Notes under the pieces: model-generated
The model's database searches: none
Seen by the model: only the letters and a program-made list of their open reading frames with translations
What the model was told of the DNA's origin: nothing
NCBI RefSeq assembly: GCF_029960785.1
Contig: NZ_JASBQE010000071.1
Span: 1-63,815, forward strand
Direction: 5' to 3'
Source of the DNA: Polyangium sp. 15x6
GTDB lineage: Bacteria > Myxococcota_A > Polyangia > Polyangiales > Polyangiaceae
DNA: 63,815 nucleotides
Position numbers and translations under genes: made by a program
In this document: one piece after another, positions 25,378 to 34,579 of the stretch
Numbering within the stretch: the stretch's first letter is position 1
How the letters are laid out: each line of letters starts with the position of its first letter

Positions 25378-27081
25378 ATGCCTTCGAGCCGCATGCGTCC
25401 CTCGGTGCTCGCCCTTGCGAGCGCCGCAGCTCTCCTCGCTTCTTGCTCCGATCCTGCCGAGCTTCCGGTCCCGCCTGCGCCTTATGCGCCGCCTCCGAGC
25501 TCGGCCGTCGTCGAGGAGGGACCGGTGCGCATTCGCCGCGACGTCTTCCTCGTCCCCGGCGTCACGCCGCCGCCGAACCCCCTGACCGGCGGCGCGACGC
25601 CCGCCGAATACAACGCCGTCCGCGTCGTCCGGTACCGCGTCGACGTTGATCCGCCGGCGCCTGCCCGCGCGGTCGCCGTCCTCATGCCCGGCTTCCTCGG
25701 CGGCGCGAGTAGCTACGATCCCATGGCGCGCGCCATCGTCCGAAGGTCCAAGGAGGGCGAGGCCTTCGAGGCGTGGGCCATCGATCGACGCTCGAACCTG
25801 CTCGAGGATCACCACGGCCTCGACGTCGCCGAGTTCCGCAAGGACCCCGAGATCGCGAAGCGTTACTACTTCGAGGACGAGCCTGCCGAGGGCAAGACGT
25901 TCGCGGGCTTCCTCGATCAGGCCTCGGTCGATTACGCCTCCGAGTGGGGCCTCGACACCACGATCGGCGACCTCCGCCGCGTCGTCGAGCTCGTCGCGAC
26001 CGAGGAGCGCAAGGCGCGCGTCTTCCTCGTCGGCCACTCGCTCGGCGCCACGATCGTCGAGGAGTACGCGGCCTGGGACTTCGACGGCAAGCCCGGCTAC
26101 GGCGAGCTCGCGGGCCTCGTCCTCGTCGACGGCGTCGCGCGGCAGGAGGGCGCCGAGGCTCCGACGATCACCGAGGAGGACTACCTGAAAGGCTCGTCCC
26201 AGGGCCCTAACAACTACCTCACCCCGGGCCTCGAGACGATCCGCAAGACCACGCGCTACATCGCGCTCCCCTTGCTCGGCCTCAACGTCTACCCCGTCGC
26301 CGCCATCGCCGGCATGCGCGCGCTCTGGTCGCCGACCGCGATCACCGAGGATTCCTACCGCGACAACGCCTTCCGCACGCTCCTCTCCATCACGGACATC
26401 CCGCGCATGACCAACCGCGCGGCCATGGGGTTTGCCATGGACGACGCCTCGAACGGCGTCTCCTTCGCGGCCGTCTCTTGCGGCGAGAGCAAGGGCGGCG
26501 CGCTCGCCGAGTACGACAGCCTCTTCGGCACGAAGCTCCTCCACCCCTCCGATCCTACGGCCACGTACGATTGGGTGGAGTACGACGCCACGAACCCTCG
26601 CGAGCACACCTCCCTGGACGACATCTCGCGCACCTGGTTCGAGGGCCCCTCGCTCGACTTCGCCGAGTGGTACTTCCCGGCGCGCCTCTCGCTCGACGCC
26701 CAGGCCGCGGCCACGCTCGTCCTGAAAGAAACGGACTGGCCCCGCGCGAATCACGGAATGCGCGCGATTCACGGCGGTTCCATGGACCTGCCGATTTTTG
26801 CCGCCGTCGCTGGTCTCGTCGGCGACACCGCCGCGCTCGACCCGCTCCGCGCTCTCGTTCAGAACGTTCCCATCGGACCGGGCCGGCCCCTCGCGGGCAA
26901 ATCCCGCACGGAGCCCGACACGTTCGTCGTGCTCGACATCGTCGACCTCACGCACATCGATCCCCTGGCCGGAACCGACGACGGTCAGGGCGACGTAACG
27001 AAATGGTACGACTCGCTCACCACGTGGATGACCACGAACAGCCCCGCGGGCGGCGTGGTCCTCGCTCCATCGGCCCCGTGA
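25378..27081 (+). CDS. Alpha/beta-hydrolase lipoprotein
   Basis: 567 aa from ATG 25378; GTG 25369 is also in frame. A lipoprotein signal (VLALASAAALLASC) is followed by a Pro-rich spacer. The hydrolase fold is seen in AVLMPGFLGGASSYDPMARA and the nucleophile elbow VGHSLGAT. The Asp/His of the triad are probably in the later NHGMRAIHGG and THIDPL segments, but I cannot assign them with certainty. Such lipoproteins are lipases or esterases of unknown substrate. The gene ends 2 bases before the ATG of the RND adaptor gene, so it may belong to the efflux operon. Confidence 0.85.
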   Translation: MPSSRMRPSVLALASAAALLASCSDPAELPVPPAPYAPPPSSAVVEEGPVRIRRDVFLVPGVTPPPNPLTGGATPAEYNAVRVVRYRVDVDPPAPARAVAVLMPGFLGGASSYDPMARAIVRRSKEGEAFEAWAIDRRSNLLEDHHGLDVAEFRKDPEIAKRYYFEDEPAEGKTFAGFLDQASVDYASEWGLDTTIGDLRRVVELVATEERKARVFLVGHSLGATIVEEYAAWDFDGKPGYGELAGLVLVDGVARQEGAEAPTITEEDYLKGSSQGPNNYLTPGLETIRKTTRYIALPLLGLNVYPVAAIAGMRALWSPTAITEDSYRDNAFRTLLSITDIPRMTNRAAMGFAMDDASNGVSFAAVSCGESKGGALAEYDSLFGTKLLHPSDPTATYDWVEYDATNPREHTSLDDISRTWFEGPSLDFAEWYFPARLSLDAQAAATLVLKETDWPRANHGMRAIHGGSMDLPIFAAVAGLVGDTAALDPLRALVQNVPIGPGRPLAGKSRTEPDTFVVLDIVDLTHIDPLAGTDDGQGDVTKWYDSLTTWMTTNSPAGGVVLAPSAP

Positions 27082-27083
27082 TC

Positions 27084-28322
27084 ATGCCTCTCCTCGCGAC
27101 ACCCCGAAGGCTCTCGGTCTGGTTTTCCCTCGGCGTCACGCTCTTCGTGCTCTTGCTCTTCGGCTGTTCGAAGAAGGAGGAGGGCGGCCCTCCCGCGGGC
27201 GGCAAGGGAAAGATGGCGTTCCCCGTCGATCTCGCGCCCGTCTCCGGCGAACGCGTCGAGTACACCGTCACCGCGGTCGGCACCGTCGACGCGTACGAGC
27301 GCGTGCAGGTCACGGCGCGCGTCGCCGGCGTGATCGAGCACGTGCGCTTCGCCGAGGGCGACGTCGTCAAGAAGGGCCAGGTCCTCGTCGAGATCGACCC
27401 GGCGCGCTTCAACCTCGCCGTCCGCAGCGCCAAGGCCACGCTCGAGCGCGCGCAGGCGTCCGCGGCCGAGGCGCAGCAGAACCTCGAACGCCGGGAAAAA
27501 GCAGGCGTCGACGGCGCGGGCGTCTTCTCGAAGGAGGACGTCGACAGCTGGCGGACGCGCGCGCGCACCGGCGCGGCGCAGGTCGCCGAGGCCCGCGCCG
27601 CGCTCGACGAGGCGAACCTGAACCTGCGCGACGCGTACGTGCGAGCGCCCATCGAGGGCAAGATGCAGACGCGCACGGTCCAGACCGGCCAGTTCGTCCA
27701 GCCCGGCACGGTGCTCGGCACCGTCCTTCGCCGCGATCCCTTGCTGCTCCGTTTCCCGGTCCCCGAGGCGGACGCGCCGCGCCTCTCGGCCGGCATGAAC
27801 GTCTCGTTCAAGGTCACGGGCATCGAGCACGACTTCACCGCGAAGATCACGCTCGTCGCGGACGCCGCGGATCCCGCGACGCGCATGGTCCCGATCGTCG
27901 CGGAGGTCGCAGACGAGAAGAAGGACGCGCTCCGGCCCGGCGCGTTCGCCGACGTCACGGTGCGCGTCGGCGCGACCGAGAACGCGCCCGTCATCCCGCA
28001 GACCGCGATTCGCCCGAGCGAAAAGGGATTTCTCGCGTTCGTCGTGGAGAGCAACGTCGCCCACGAGCGCGTGCTCACGCTCGGCATGCGCACGGCCGAC
28101 GGGCGCGTCGAGGTCCGCAAGGGCCTCTCGCCCGGCGAGATGCTCGTCGTGCGTGGGGCCGAACCTCTGCGTGACGGCACCACGGTGCGCGTCGCGCCGC
28201 CGGGACAAGGCCCCGGCAAAGGACCGCCCGGGGCGCAGAGCGCGGCCGCGCCGCCGGCCGCCACGAGCGCGCCGCCTTCCGAGGGCGTCGGCGCGCCTTC
28301 GAAGGGAGGGAGCGCGCCATGA
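27084..28322 (+). CDS. RND efflux membrane-fusion (adaptor) lipoprotein
   Basis: 412 aa. The signal ends at lipobox LLLFGC, followed by SKKEEGG. The HlyD/AcrA order is visible: VEYTVTAVGTVDAYERVQV barrel-sandwich part, ARVAGVIEHVRFAEGDVVKK lipoyl half, coiled-coil hairpin (ATLERAQASAAEAQQNLERR and LDEANLNLRDAYV), second lipoyl half (VRAPIEGKMQTRTVQTGQFV), then a beta-barrel and MP domain. The C-terminus is a long Ala/Pro/Gly tail. It links the inner-membrane pump to an outer-membrane channel that is not in the window. The last four bases overlap the pump gene (ATGA). Confidence 0.93.
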   Translation: MPLLATPRRLSVWFSLGVTLFVLLLFGCSKKEEGGPPAGGKGKMAFPVDLAPVSGERVEYTVTAVGTVDAYERVQVTARVAGVIEHVRFAEGDVVKKGQVLVEIDPARFNLAVRSAKATLERAQASAAEAQQNLERREKAGVDGAGVFSKEDVDSWRTRARTGAAQVAEARAALDEANLNLRDAYVRAPIEGKMQTRTVQTGQFVQPGTVLGTVLRRDPLLLRFPVPEADAPRLSAGMNVSFKVTGIEHDFTAKITLVADAADPATRMVPIVAEVADEKKDALRPGAFADVTVRVGATENAPVIPQTAIRPSEKGFLAFVVESNVAHERVLTLGMRTADGRVEVRKGLSPGEMLVVRGAEPLRDGTTVRVAPPGQGPGKGPPGAQSAAAPPAATSAPPSEGVGAPSKGGSAP

Positions 28323-31300
28323 GCCTGACCGAAGCGTGCCTGCGCAAGCCCGTCCTTGCGTGGATGATGATGGCCGCGACGATCGTCTTCGGCATCGTCG
28401 CCGCGACCCGCATCGGCATCAGCCAGTTCCCCGACGTCGACTTCCCGACCATCAACGTCAACGTCTCCTGGGAAGGCGCCGCGCCCGAGGCCGTCGAGCA
28501 CGACATCGTCGAGCAGATCGAAGAGGCCGTCGTCCAGGTCGAGGGCGTCAAATCCCTCACCTCCTCGTCACGCCAGGGCGGCGCCTCGATCACGGTCGAG
28601 CTCGACCTCTCGCGCAACGTCGACTCGGCGCTCCAGGACGTGCAGGCCAAGGTCTCGCAGGCCCAGTCGCGCCTGCCGCGCGACATCGACCCGCCCGTCA
28701 TCTCCAAGTCGAACCCCGAAGATCAGCCCATCATGTGGATTGGTCTGTCGGGTCCGTACTCGCCCCAGACCCTCTCCGACTACGCCCGTTACCGCGTCAA
28801 GGAGAAGCTCCAGACCGTGCCGGGGATCGGCGAGGTCATGCTGGGCGGCTACCTCGAGCGCAACGTCCGCGTCTGGTTCGACGCCGACAAACTCGCGGCC
28901 AAATCGCTCACCGTCACGGACGTGATCGCGGCGCTGCGACGCGAGCACGTGGAGCTGCCGGCGGGGCGCCTGGAGACCACGGGCCGCGAGGTCAACGTGC
29001 GCGTCCTCGGCGAGGCGCTCGACCTCGACACGCTCCGCCGCATCGTCGTGCGGGAGCAGGCGGGCGTCCCGACGTACATCGAGGACGTCGCGATCATCGA
29101 GGACGGCTTCGAGGACGTGCGGCGCATGTCGCGCGTGAATGGCCAGCCCGCGCAGGGCATGGGCATCAAGAAGCAGCGCGGCTCGAACGCGGTGGCCGTC
29201 GCGAACGGCGTGAAGGGGATGCTCGACGAGATCCGGAAGACCTTGCCCGAGGGCATGGAGCTCCAGATCAACTTCGACTCGACGCGCTTCATCGAGCAGT
29301 CCGTCCACGAGATCGAGCTCGAGCTCATCCTCGCGGTCGCGCTCACGGCCCTCGTCTGCTGGCTCTTCCTCGGCTCGCTCTCGAGCACGCTGAACGTGAT
29401 CCTGGCGATCCCGATGAGCCTGCTCGGGACGATCGCGGCGATCTACTTCCTCGGCTTCACGCTGAACACCTTCACGCTCCTCGGCCTCTCGCTCGCGGTC
29501 GGCATCGTCGTCGACGACGCGATCATGGTGCTCGAGAACATCTTCCGGCACGCCGAGCAGGGCAAGGATCGCGTGCGCGCCGCGCGCGAGGGCACCGCCG
29601 AGATCACGTTCGCCGCGCTCGCCGCGACGGTCGCCGTCATCGCGATCTTCATCCCCGTCATCTTCATGGAAGGCGTGATGGGGCGCTTCTTCCTCCAGTT
29701 CGGCGTGACGCTCTGCATCGCCGTGGCCCTCTCGTACGTCGAGGCCATCACGCTCGCGCCCGCGCGCTGCGCGCAGCTGCTCACGACCTCGCGCGAGGGC
29801 CGCAGCAAGATCGGCATCTTCGTCGATCACGCCTTCGACAAACTCTCCGCCGGCTACGGCTGGCTCCTCGCGCGGGGCCTCAAGATCCCCTCGCTCGTGC
29901 TCGTCGCTTCCGTGGGCCTCTTCGTGGGCGCGGTCTTCGCGTTCCAGGCGCTCCCCGGCGAGTTCGTCCCGTCGCAGGATCAGAGCCGCCTCATGGTCCG
30001 GCTCACGACCGCCGTCGGCTCGGACATCCGCGAGACGGACAAGATCGTGACGAAGGCCGAGGCCATCGTGAACAACGCGCCCGAGGTGCAGCGCACGCTC
30101 GTGGTCGTCGGCGGCTTCGGCACGGGCGCCGTGAACAGCGGCATGATCTTCGTGACGCTCAAGCCCCGGAACGAGCGCAAGGCGACGCAGAACGAGTTCG
30201 CCGCCGTCCTGCGCAAGGAGCTCAATGCCATCCCGGGCATACGCGCCATCGTGCAGGACCTCTCGCAGTCGGGCTTCACCGCGTCGCGTGGCTTCCCCGT
30301 GGAGTTCTCGATCCGCGGGCCCGAGTGGGGTGAGCTCGTCTCGCACAGCGAGCGCATCAAGGCCGAGCTCCAGGCAGCGGGCCTCGTGGTCGACCTCGAC
30401 TCCGACTACCAGCTCGGCATGCCCGAGCTACGGATCGTGCCCGATCGCGCGCGCGCCGCGGATCTCGGCATCTCGGTCGAGGAGATCGCGACGACCCTGA
30501 ACGCGCTCGTCGGCGGCACGCGCGTGGGCAAGTACAGCGCGGGCGGGCGACGCGTCGACGTGCGCATGCGCCTGCTCGCCGATCAGCGCTCGCGGCCCGA
30601 GGATCTCTCGCGCCTCAAGGTCCGCGCGAAAACGGGAGAGCTCGTTCCGCTCTCGACGCTCGTGAAGTACGAGGAGCAGCCCGCGCTCCAGGCGATCACG
30701 CGCCGCGATCGCGAGCGCGCGATCACCCTCTTCGGCAACGTCGCGCCGGGCAAGTCGCAGAGCGAGGCCCTCGCGCTCGTGGAGAAGCTCGGCAAGGACG
30801 TACCGACCGGCTACCACGTGGTGCTCGGCGGCGCGTCGGTCGCCTTCCGCGAGTCCATGGGTGGCCTCATCTTCGCGCTGATCCTCGGGATCATCGTCGC
30901 GTACATGGTGCTCGCGTCGCAGTTCAACTCGTTCCTGCACCCGGTGACGGTGTTGACGATCCTCCCGCTCTCCGTCGCGGGCGCCGCGTTCGCGCTGCTC
31001 CTCATGAAGCAGACGCTCAACATCTTCAGCATGATCGGGATCGTCCTCTTGATGGGGATCGTGAAGAAAAACTCGATCATCCTGGTCGATTACGCGACGG
31101 AGCTCCGAAACCACGGCAAGAACGCCCTCGACGCGATGCTCGAAGCGGGCCCGGTTCGTCTCCGGCCCATCCTGATGACATCCATCGCGACCCTGATGGC
31201 GGCGGTCCCTTCGGCGCTCGCGCTCGGCGAGGGCAGCGAGGTGCGCGCGCCCATGGCGATCGCGGTCATCGGCGGCCTCGTGATCTCCACGGGCCTGAGC

Positions 31301-31420
31301 CTCCTCGTGGTGCCGGCGTTTTACGTCGTCGCCGACCGCATCGCGACGCGCCTCGCGCGCTTCCGTCGCGCGTCCTCGCCGCCGCTCGCCGAGCCGGTCC
31401 CGCCTCCGCCTCACGCTTGA
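28319..31420 (+). CDS. RND-family efflux pump (AcrB-like, HAE type)
   Basis: 1033 aa, typical length. It begins MSLTEACLRKPVLAWMMMAA and has the repeated six-helix halves and porter domains (QFPDVDFPTINVNVSWEGAA). The proton-relay residues are present: adjacent aspartates in GIVVDDAIMVLEN and the lysine in GIVKKNSIILVDYA. The family also shows GSDIRETDKIV and LPGEFVPSQDQSRLMV segments. It exports hydrophobic compounds, drugs or signals across the inner membrane using the proton gradient with the adaptor encoded upstream. The start overlaps the adaptor stop. No outer-membrane channel or regulator gene lies next to it. The exact substrate cannot be inferred. Confidence 0.95.
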   Translation: MSLTEACLRKPVLAWMMMAATIVFGIVAATRIGISQFPDVDFPTINVNVSWEGAAPEAVEHDIVEQIEEAVVQVEGVKSLTSSSRQGGASITVELDLSRNVDSALQDVQAKVSQAQSRLPRDIDPPVISKSNPEDQPIMWIGLSGPYSPQTLSDYARYRVKEKLQTVPGIGEVMLGGYLERNVRVWFDADKLAAKSLTVTDVIAALRREHVELPAGRLETTGREVNVRVLGEALDLDTLRRIVVREQAGVPTYIEDVAIIEDGFEDVRRMSRVNGQPAQGMGIKKQRGSNAVAVANGVKGMLDEIRKTLPEGMELQINFDSTRFIEQSVHEIELELILAVALTALVCWLFLGSLSSTLNVILAIPMSLLGTIAAIYFLGFTLNTFTLLGLSLAVGIVVDDAIMVLENIFRHAEQGKDRVRAAREGTAEITFAALAATVAVIAIFIPVIFMEGVMGRFFLQFGVTLCIAVALSYVEAITLAPARCAQLLTTSREGRSKIGIFVDHAFDKLSAGYGWLLARGLKIPSLVLVASVGLFVGAVFAFQALPGEFVPSQDQSRLMVRLTTAVGSDIRETDKIVTKAEAIVNNAPEVQRTLVVVGGFGTGAVNSGMIFVTLKPRNERKATQNEFAAVLRKELNAIPGIRAIVQDLSQSGFTASRGFPVEFSIRGPEWGELVSHSERIKAELQAAGLVVDLDSDYQLGMPELRIVPDRARAADLGISVEEIATTLNALVGGTRVGKYSAGGRRVDVRMRLLADQRSRPEDLSRLKVRAKTGELVPLSTLVKYEEQPALQAITRRDRERAITLFGNVAPGKSQSEALALVEKLGKDVPTGYHVVLGGASVAFRESMGGLIFALILGIIVAYMVLASQFNSFLHPVTVLTILPLSVAGAAFALLLMKQTLNIFSMIGIVLLMGIVKKNSIILVDYATELRNHGKNALDAMLEAGPVRLRPILMTSIATLMAAVPSALALGEGSEVRAPMAIAVIGGLVISTGLSLLVVPAFYVVADRIATRLARFRRASSPPLAEPVPPPPHA

Positions 31421-31869
31421 CGCGACGAGTCTCGGGTGGAAACTCCACCGACCGCCGCTCGCGTGGGCTTGCGCCCTCCCGTCCCGGCAGAAAAATCGAT
31501 CGAAGCTGTTGCCGTTTGGGAGGCTCGGCTTTAGGTGCGCCGCGAGGACTTCATGCTGCAAAGAGTATTCCGCAGCCTGGACGGTGGGGGGTTCGCCTCG
31601 GGCGACACGAACGTGCACAAAGCGCTACGCGGGAGGGTTGCTTCTTCTGCACATCGTGTAGGATTGGCGCATGCCGACCGCTGGGGGCCGAGGGTGTCAC
31701 GCTGCCGCGATCCGAGAGACGATCGCGCCGCGCACACTCGGTGCCGGGGCAAACGCGGCGCTCCCTTCGCGCCTCGCCCCTCTTCGCCACCCACCGGCAA
31801 CCTTCTTTTCTTGCCTCCGGGGCAAGGTTCCCTGGAAAATCTGAAAAATCGGCTTTCGGGAGATGAACG
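31421..31869. other. Gene-free stretch after the efflux pump
   Basis: 449 bases. A 6-bp hairpin (GGTGGA, loop AAC, TCCACC) at 31435-31449 could end pump transcription, but no T tract follows. The segment near 31490-31560 has locally lower GC. I see no convincing gene; open frames here are short and overlap on both strands. Confidence 0.6.
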
Positions 31870-32109
31870 ATGAGCGCCAAGAACCGACCTCACGCCCCGG
31901 CCGTCGCTGTTGCTCCTCGCGAAGCGGCGTTTCAGGATGCAGTGGTCCTCGTTCGTGAACCCTTCGTCATCGACCGGACGGTGGCCATGCAGGCCATCCG
32001 GTACACGAAGGAGCTCCTGTCCGGCTCTTTCGCGCCGAACACACAACGCGAGTCCGTGCCATCCTCCAACCCGTCGACCTCGAGGCGACGGACCGCGAGC
32101 GGCCGCTAG
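31870..32109 (+). CDS. Possible small protein upstream of the phosphoesterase
   Basis: 79 aa from ATG 31870, preceded by GGGAG with an 8-base gap. The middle (REAAFQDAVVLVREPFVIDR, TVAMQAIRYTKELLSG) looks like a real helical segment, while the ends are Ser/Arg-rich. It ends 43 bases before the phosphoesterase start and may be co-transcribed with it. There is no recognised domain. It could also be a chance open frame in GC-rich DNA. Confidence 0.45.
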   Translation: MSAKNRPHAPAVAVAPREAAFQDAVVLVREPFVIDRTVAMQAIRYTKELLSGSFAPNTQRESVPSSNPSTSRRRTASGR

Positions 32110-32152
32110 AACTTCCGAAGCGGTCCGCGCGTCGACGTAGCGCTGGGACCGA

Positions 32153-34579
32153 ATGTACATCCTCCACCTGTCGGATCTTCACGTCACGGAGTCCGGGCAA
32201 ACGCTCGACGACGTGTGGATGCACCCGGCGCAAGCGCTGGGCACGCTGCACCCGGCCCCCTTCGACTTCGTCGTCGTCAGCGGTGATCTCACGCAGCGCG
32301 GGAGCGCCGCGGAGTACGACGAGCTGCTCGAGTTCGCGGAGCACCGCGTCCTGCCGCTCGTCGTGAACCGCGAGCGCGCGCGCGTCGTGTTCGTTCCGGG
32401 CAATCACGACGTCGACTGGGGCGCCGACATCGGCGAGCCCGTGCGCGTCACCTCGCTGCGCACCGCGCACGACTTCGACCTCCTCGAGCAGGAGATGCAG
32501 CGGCTCAAGCGCTCGCCGGATCTCTCGGATCTGCGCATCGACGTGGGCCGCTACGGACACCTCGACCTCGTCAAGCTGCGGGCGGGCGCGGAGTACAACA
32601 AGCGCTTCGCGAACGTCCAGCGATTCTTCGACCGTTTCTACGGCGAGTCCTTGGATGGACGCGGCCGCGCTTTCGATCTCCTCGACTCGAACGAGCGCGA
32701 GCACTGGTCGGCGCACGTCTTCCCCCAGGAAAAGGTCGCGTTCTTCGGCTTCAACTCCTGCCACCGGAACGACAAGTACTGGACCGGCGCCGCCATCTCC
32801 ACGCGCGCCGTCTCCGCCGCGCGCGACTTCGCGAACGGCCTCGATCGGGACACGCTGCGCGTCGCCGTCTGGCACCATGGCTTCACCAGTGAACGCGGGC
32901 GCCCCGATTACCTTACGCTGCAGGACGTAGGCACCCTCTACGCCGCGGGCTTCCGCATCGGCTTCCACGGCCACACGCACCAGGAGAGCTCGAAGCTCGT
33001 CGAGCTCTTCAAGAGCCGCTTCGTCATCATCTCCACGGGATCGCTCGGCTCGGCCGCGCACGAGCGCCCCGGCGCCGTGGGCAACCAGTTCTCGGTCGTG
33101 CGGCTCAGCCCGAGCACCGTCAGTGTCGAGGTGTACGAGCGCGACGGCGAGGCCGGCGAGTACGCGCTCGAGCCGAAGCGCAAGTACTTCGAGGTGAACT
33201 GGGAGCCCGTCGCGCAGGCCGAGCGCTTCGTGAAGGCGCGCGAGCACACGCGGATCTGGAGCGTCGGGGACGACGGCATCGCGCTCGTCGAGGTGGAGCT
33301 GCGCGACTTCGTGGCGCCCGTCGAGACGCCGATCGCCGTGCTCGAGCCGCCCTACAACAACGTCCAGGCCGAGCCGCGCGCGACCACGTGGCGCGGCCGT
33401 CGCGAGGTGAAGGAAGAGCCGCTCGGCGGCGGCCGCGTGCGCTTCATGTTGCAGGGCGCCGACAAAACCGAGCGATACCTCACGTGGAGCTACCACCTCT
33501 CGAACGCGGTCGCGCTCACGCAGGCCGAGCTGAATCTGCTGGAGAAACGTGATCGTTGGTACCCCAACTTGATCGACGGCTACGACGTCCGCTCGCACGT
33601 CGTCCGCTTCGAGTCGGACCACCTCACGCTGGCGCTCGTGTTCGCGGAGAGCTCTGGGGCGACGATCGAGGACGCGTATCCGATGGTCGAGCGCTGCTAC
33701 GAGCAATTCGGCGAGGAGCGTTGGGAGCCCGTGGAGTTCGAGCAGGAGCGGTGCCGCTCGCACTTCATCGTGGGCAAGACGCACGTGGAGCTCAAGATCC
33801 CGGGGCCGATCGTGGGCTACCGGTACTCGCTCGCGTATCGACCGGGCGGCGCCGGTAAGGAGTACCCCGAGGCCGCGAAGTGGACCGCGCGCGCATTGCT
33901 CGAGCGCTGCTGCGGCAAACCGATGTCGAACCACTCGCTCTCGGCGAAGCTCACGGAGGCCGTCGGCAACTCGATCTACAAGATCGCCACGGCCTCGCCG
34001 TGGGGCGTGCAGACCGCGCCGATCGTGCGGAGCGGACTGCTCTCGGAGCGCGGGTCGTGGATGGGCATGATCTGGGACGCGAACCTGCGCGTGCTCTGCC
34101 CGGCGTTCGGCCAGTTCTGGCCGCAGTCCTGGGCCGCGCGCTTCACCTGCGGCAGCGGCGTCGCGGGCCACGCCTTCCGCTTCAACATCGCGGCGGCGTG
34201 GCATCGCGACGCGCACGCGACGACGAGCATCATCTACCAGCCGAGCCCGGATCATCACCGCCTCTTCGCGCGGCACTACCGCTGGATCCTGTGCTTCCCG
34301 CTCAGGCTCGCGCCGGAGGAGGAGTCGTCGCTCGGCGTCGTTTGTCTCGCGAGCGAGGAGGAGAACACCCAGGTCGAGCGCGCGCTCGGCCACCTCGCCC
34401 GCGCGATCTGCACCGAGACGATGGATCCCGAGGCCACGAAGCTCCGCCTGATGCTCCAGACCGTCATCAACGCCGTGTTCTGGACGTGCGTGACCGATCC
34501 GAACCACGGGCTCAGCGAGAGCGAGGGGCGTTATGCGCGCCACGTGCTGAACGCGCTCCTCTCGTCGGCGACCGACTAA
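32153..34579 (+). CDS. Large metallophosphoesterase with C-terminal GAF-like domain
   Basis: 808 aa. The first 290 residues are a calcineurin-like phosphoesterase with all metal ligands: Asp8 and His10 (LHLSDLHV), Asp45 (SGDLTQ), Asn84-His85 (GNHDVDWG), His241/His242 (VWHHGF), and His272, His274 and His276 (GFHGHTHQ). The middle (about 300-620) is beta-rich and unassigned. Residues about 630-770 look like a GAF domain (GSGVAGHAFRFNIAA, then ILCFPLRLAPEEESSLGVV, CLASEEE). The combination is unusual; phosphoesterase plus a small-molecule-binding domain suggests hydrolysis of a nucleotide or cyclic-nucleotide messenger under control of a ligand. No signal or membrane segment is seen. It is convergent with the transporter and overlaps it by 4 bases. 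Confidence 0.85.
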   Translation: MYILHLSDLHVTESGQTLDDVWMHPAQALGTLHPAPFDFVVVSGDLTQRGSAAEYDELLEFAEHRVLPLVVNRERARVVFVPGNHDVDWGADIGEPVRVTSLRTAHDFDLLEQEMQRLKRSPDLSDLRIDVGRYGHLDLVKLRAGAEYNKRFANVQRFFDRFYGESLDGRGRAFDLLDSNEREHWSAHVFPQEKVAFFGFNSCHRNDKYWTGAAISTRAVSAARDFANGLDRDTLRVAVWHHGFTSERGRPDYLTLQDVGTLYAAGFRIGFHGHTHQESSKLVELFKSRFVIISTGSLGSAAHERPGAVGNQFSVVRLSPSTVSVEVYERDGEAGEYALEPKRKYFEVNWEPVAQAERFVKAREHTRIWSVGDDGIALVEVELRDFVAPVETPIAVLEPPYNNVQAEPRATTWRGRREVKEEPLGGGRVRFMLQGADKTERYLTWSYHLSNAVALTQAELNLLEKRDRWYPNLIDGYDVRSHVVRFESDHLTLALVFAESSGATIEDAYPMVERCYEQFGEERWEPVEFEQERCRSHFIVGKTHVELKIPGPIVGYRYSLAYRPGGAGKEYPEAAKWTARALLERCCGKPMSNHSLSAKLTEAVGNSIYKIATASPWGVQTAPIVRSGLLSERGSWMGMIWDANLRVLCPAFGQFWPQSWAARFTCGSGVAGHAFRFNIAAAWHRDAHATTSIIYQPSPDHHRLFARHYRWILCFPLRLAPEEESSLGVVCLASEEENTQVERALGHLARAICTETMDPEATKLRLMLQTVINAVFWTCVTDPNHGLSESEGRYARHVLNALLSSATD

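Noticed and set aside
24061-26955. Long antisense frame across the membrane-protein gene, the hairpin cluster and the hydrolase gene
   Set aside because: It crosses gene boundaries and the hairpin region and has no family features; the plus-strand genes explain the composition.
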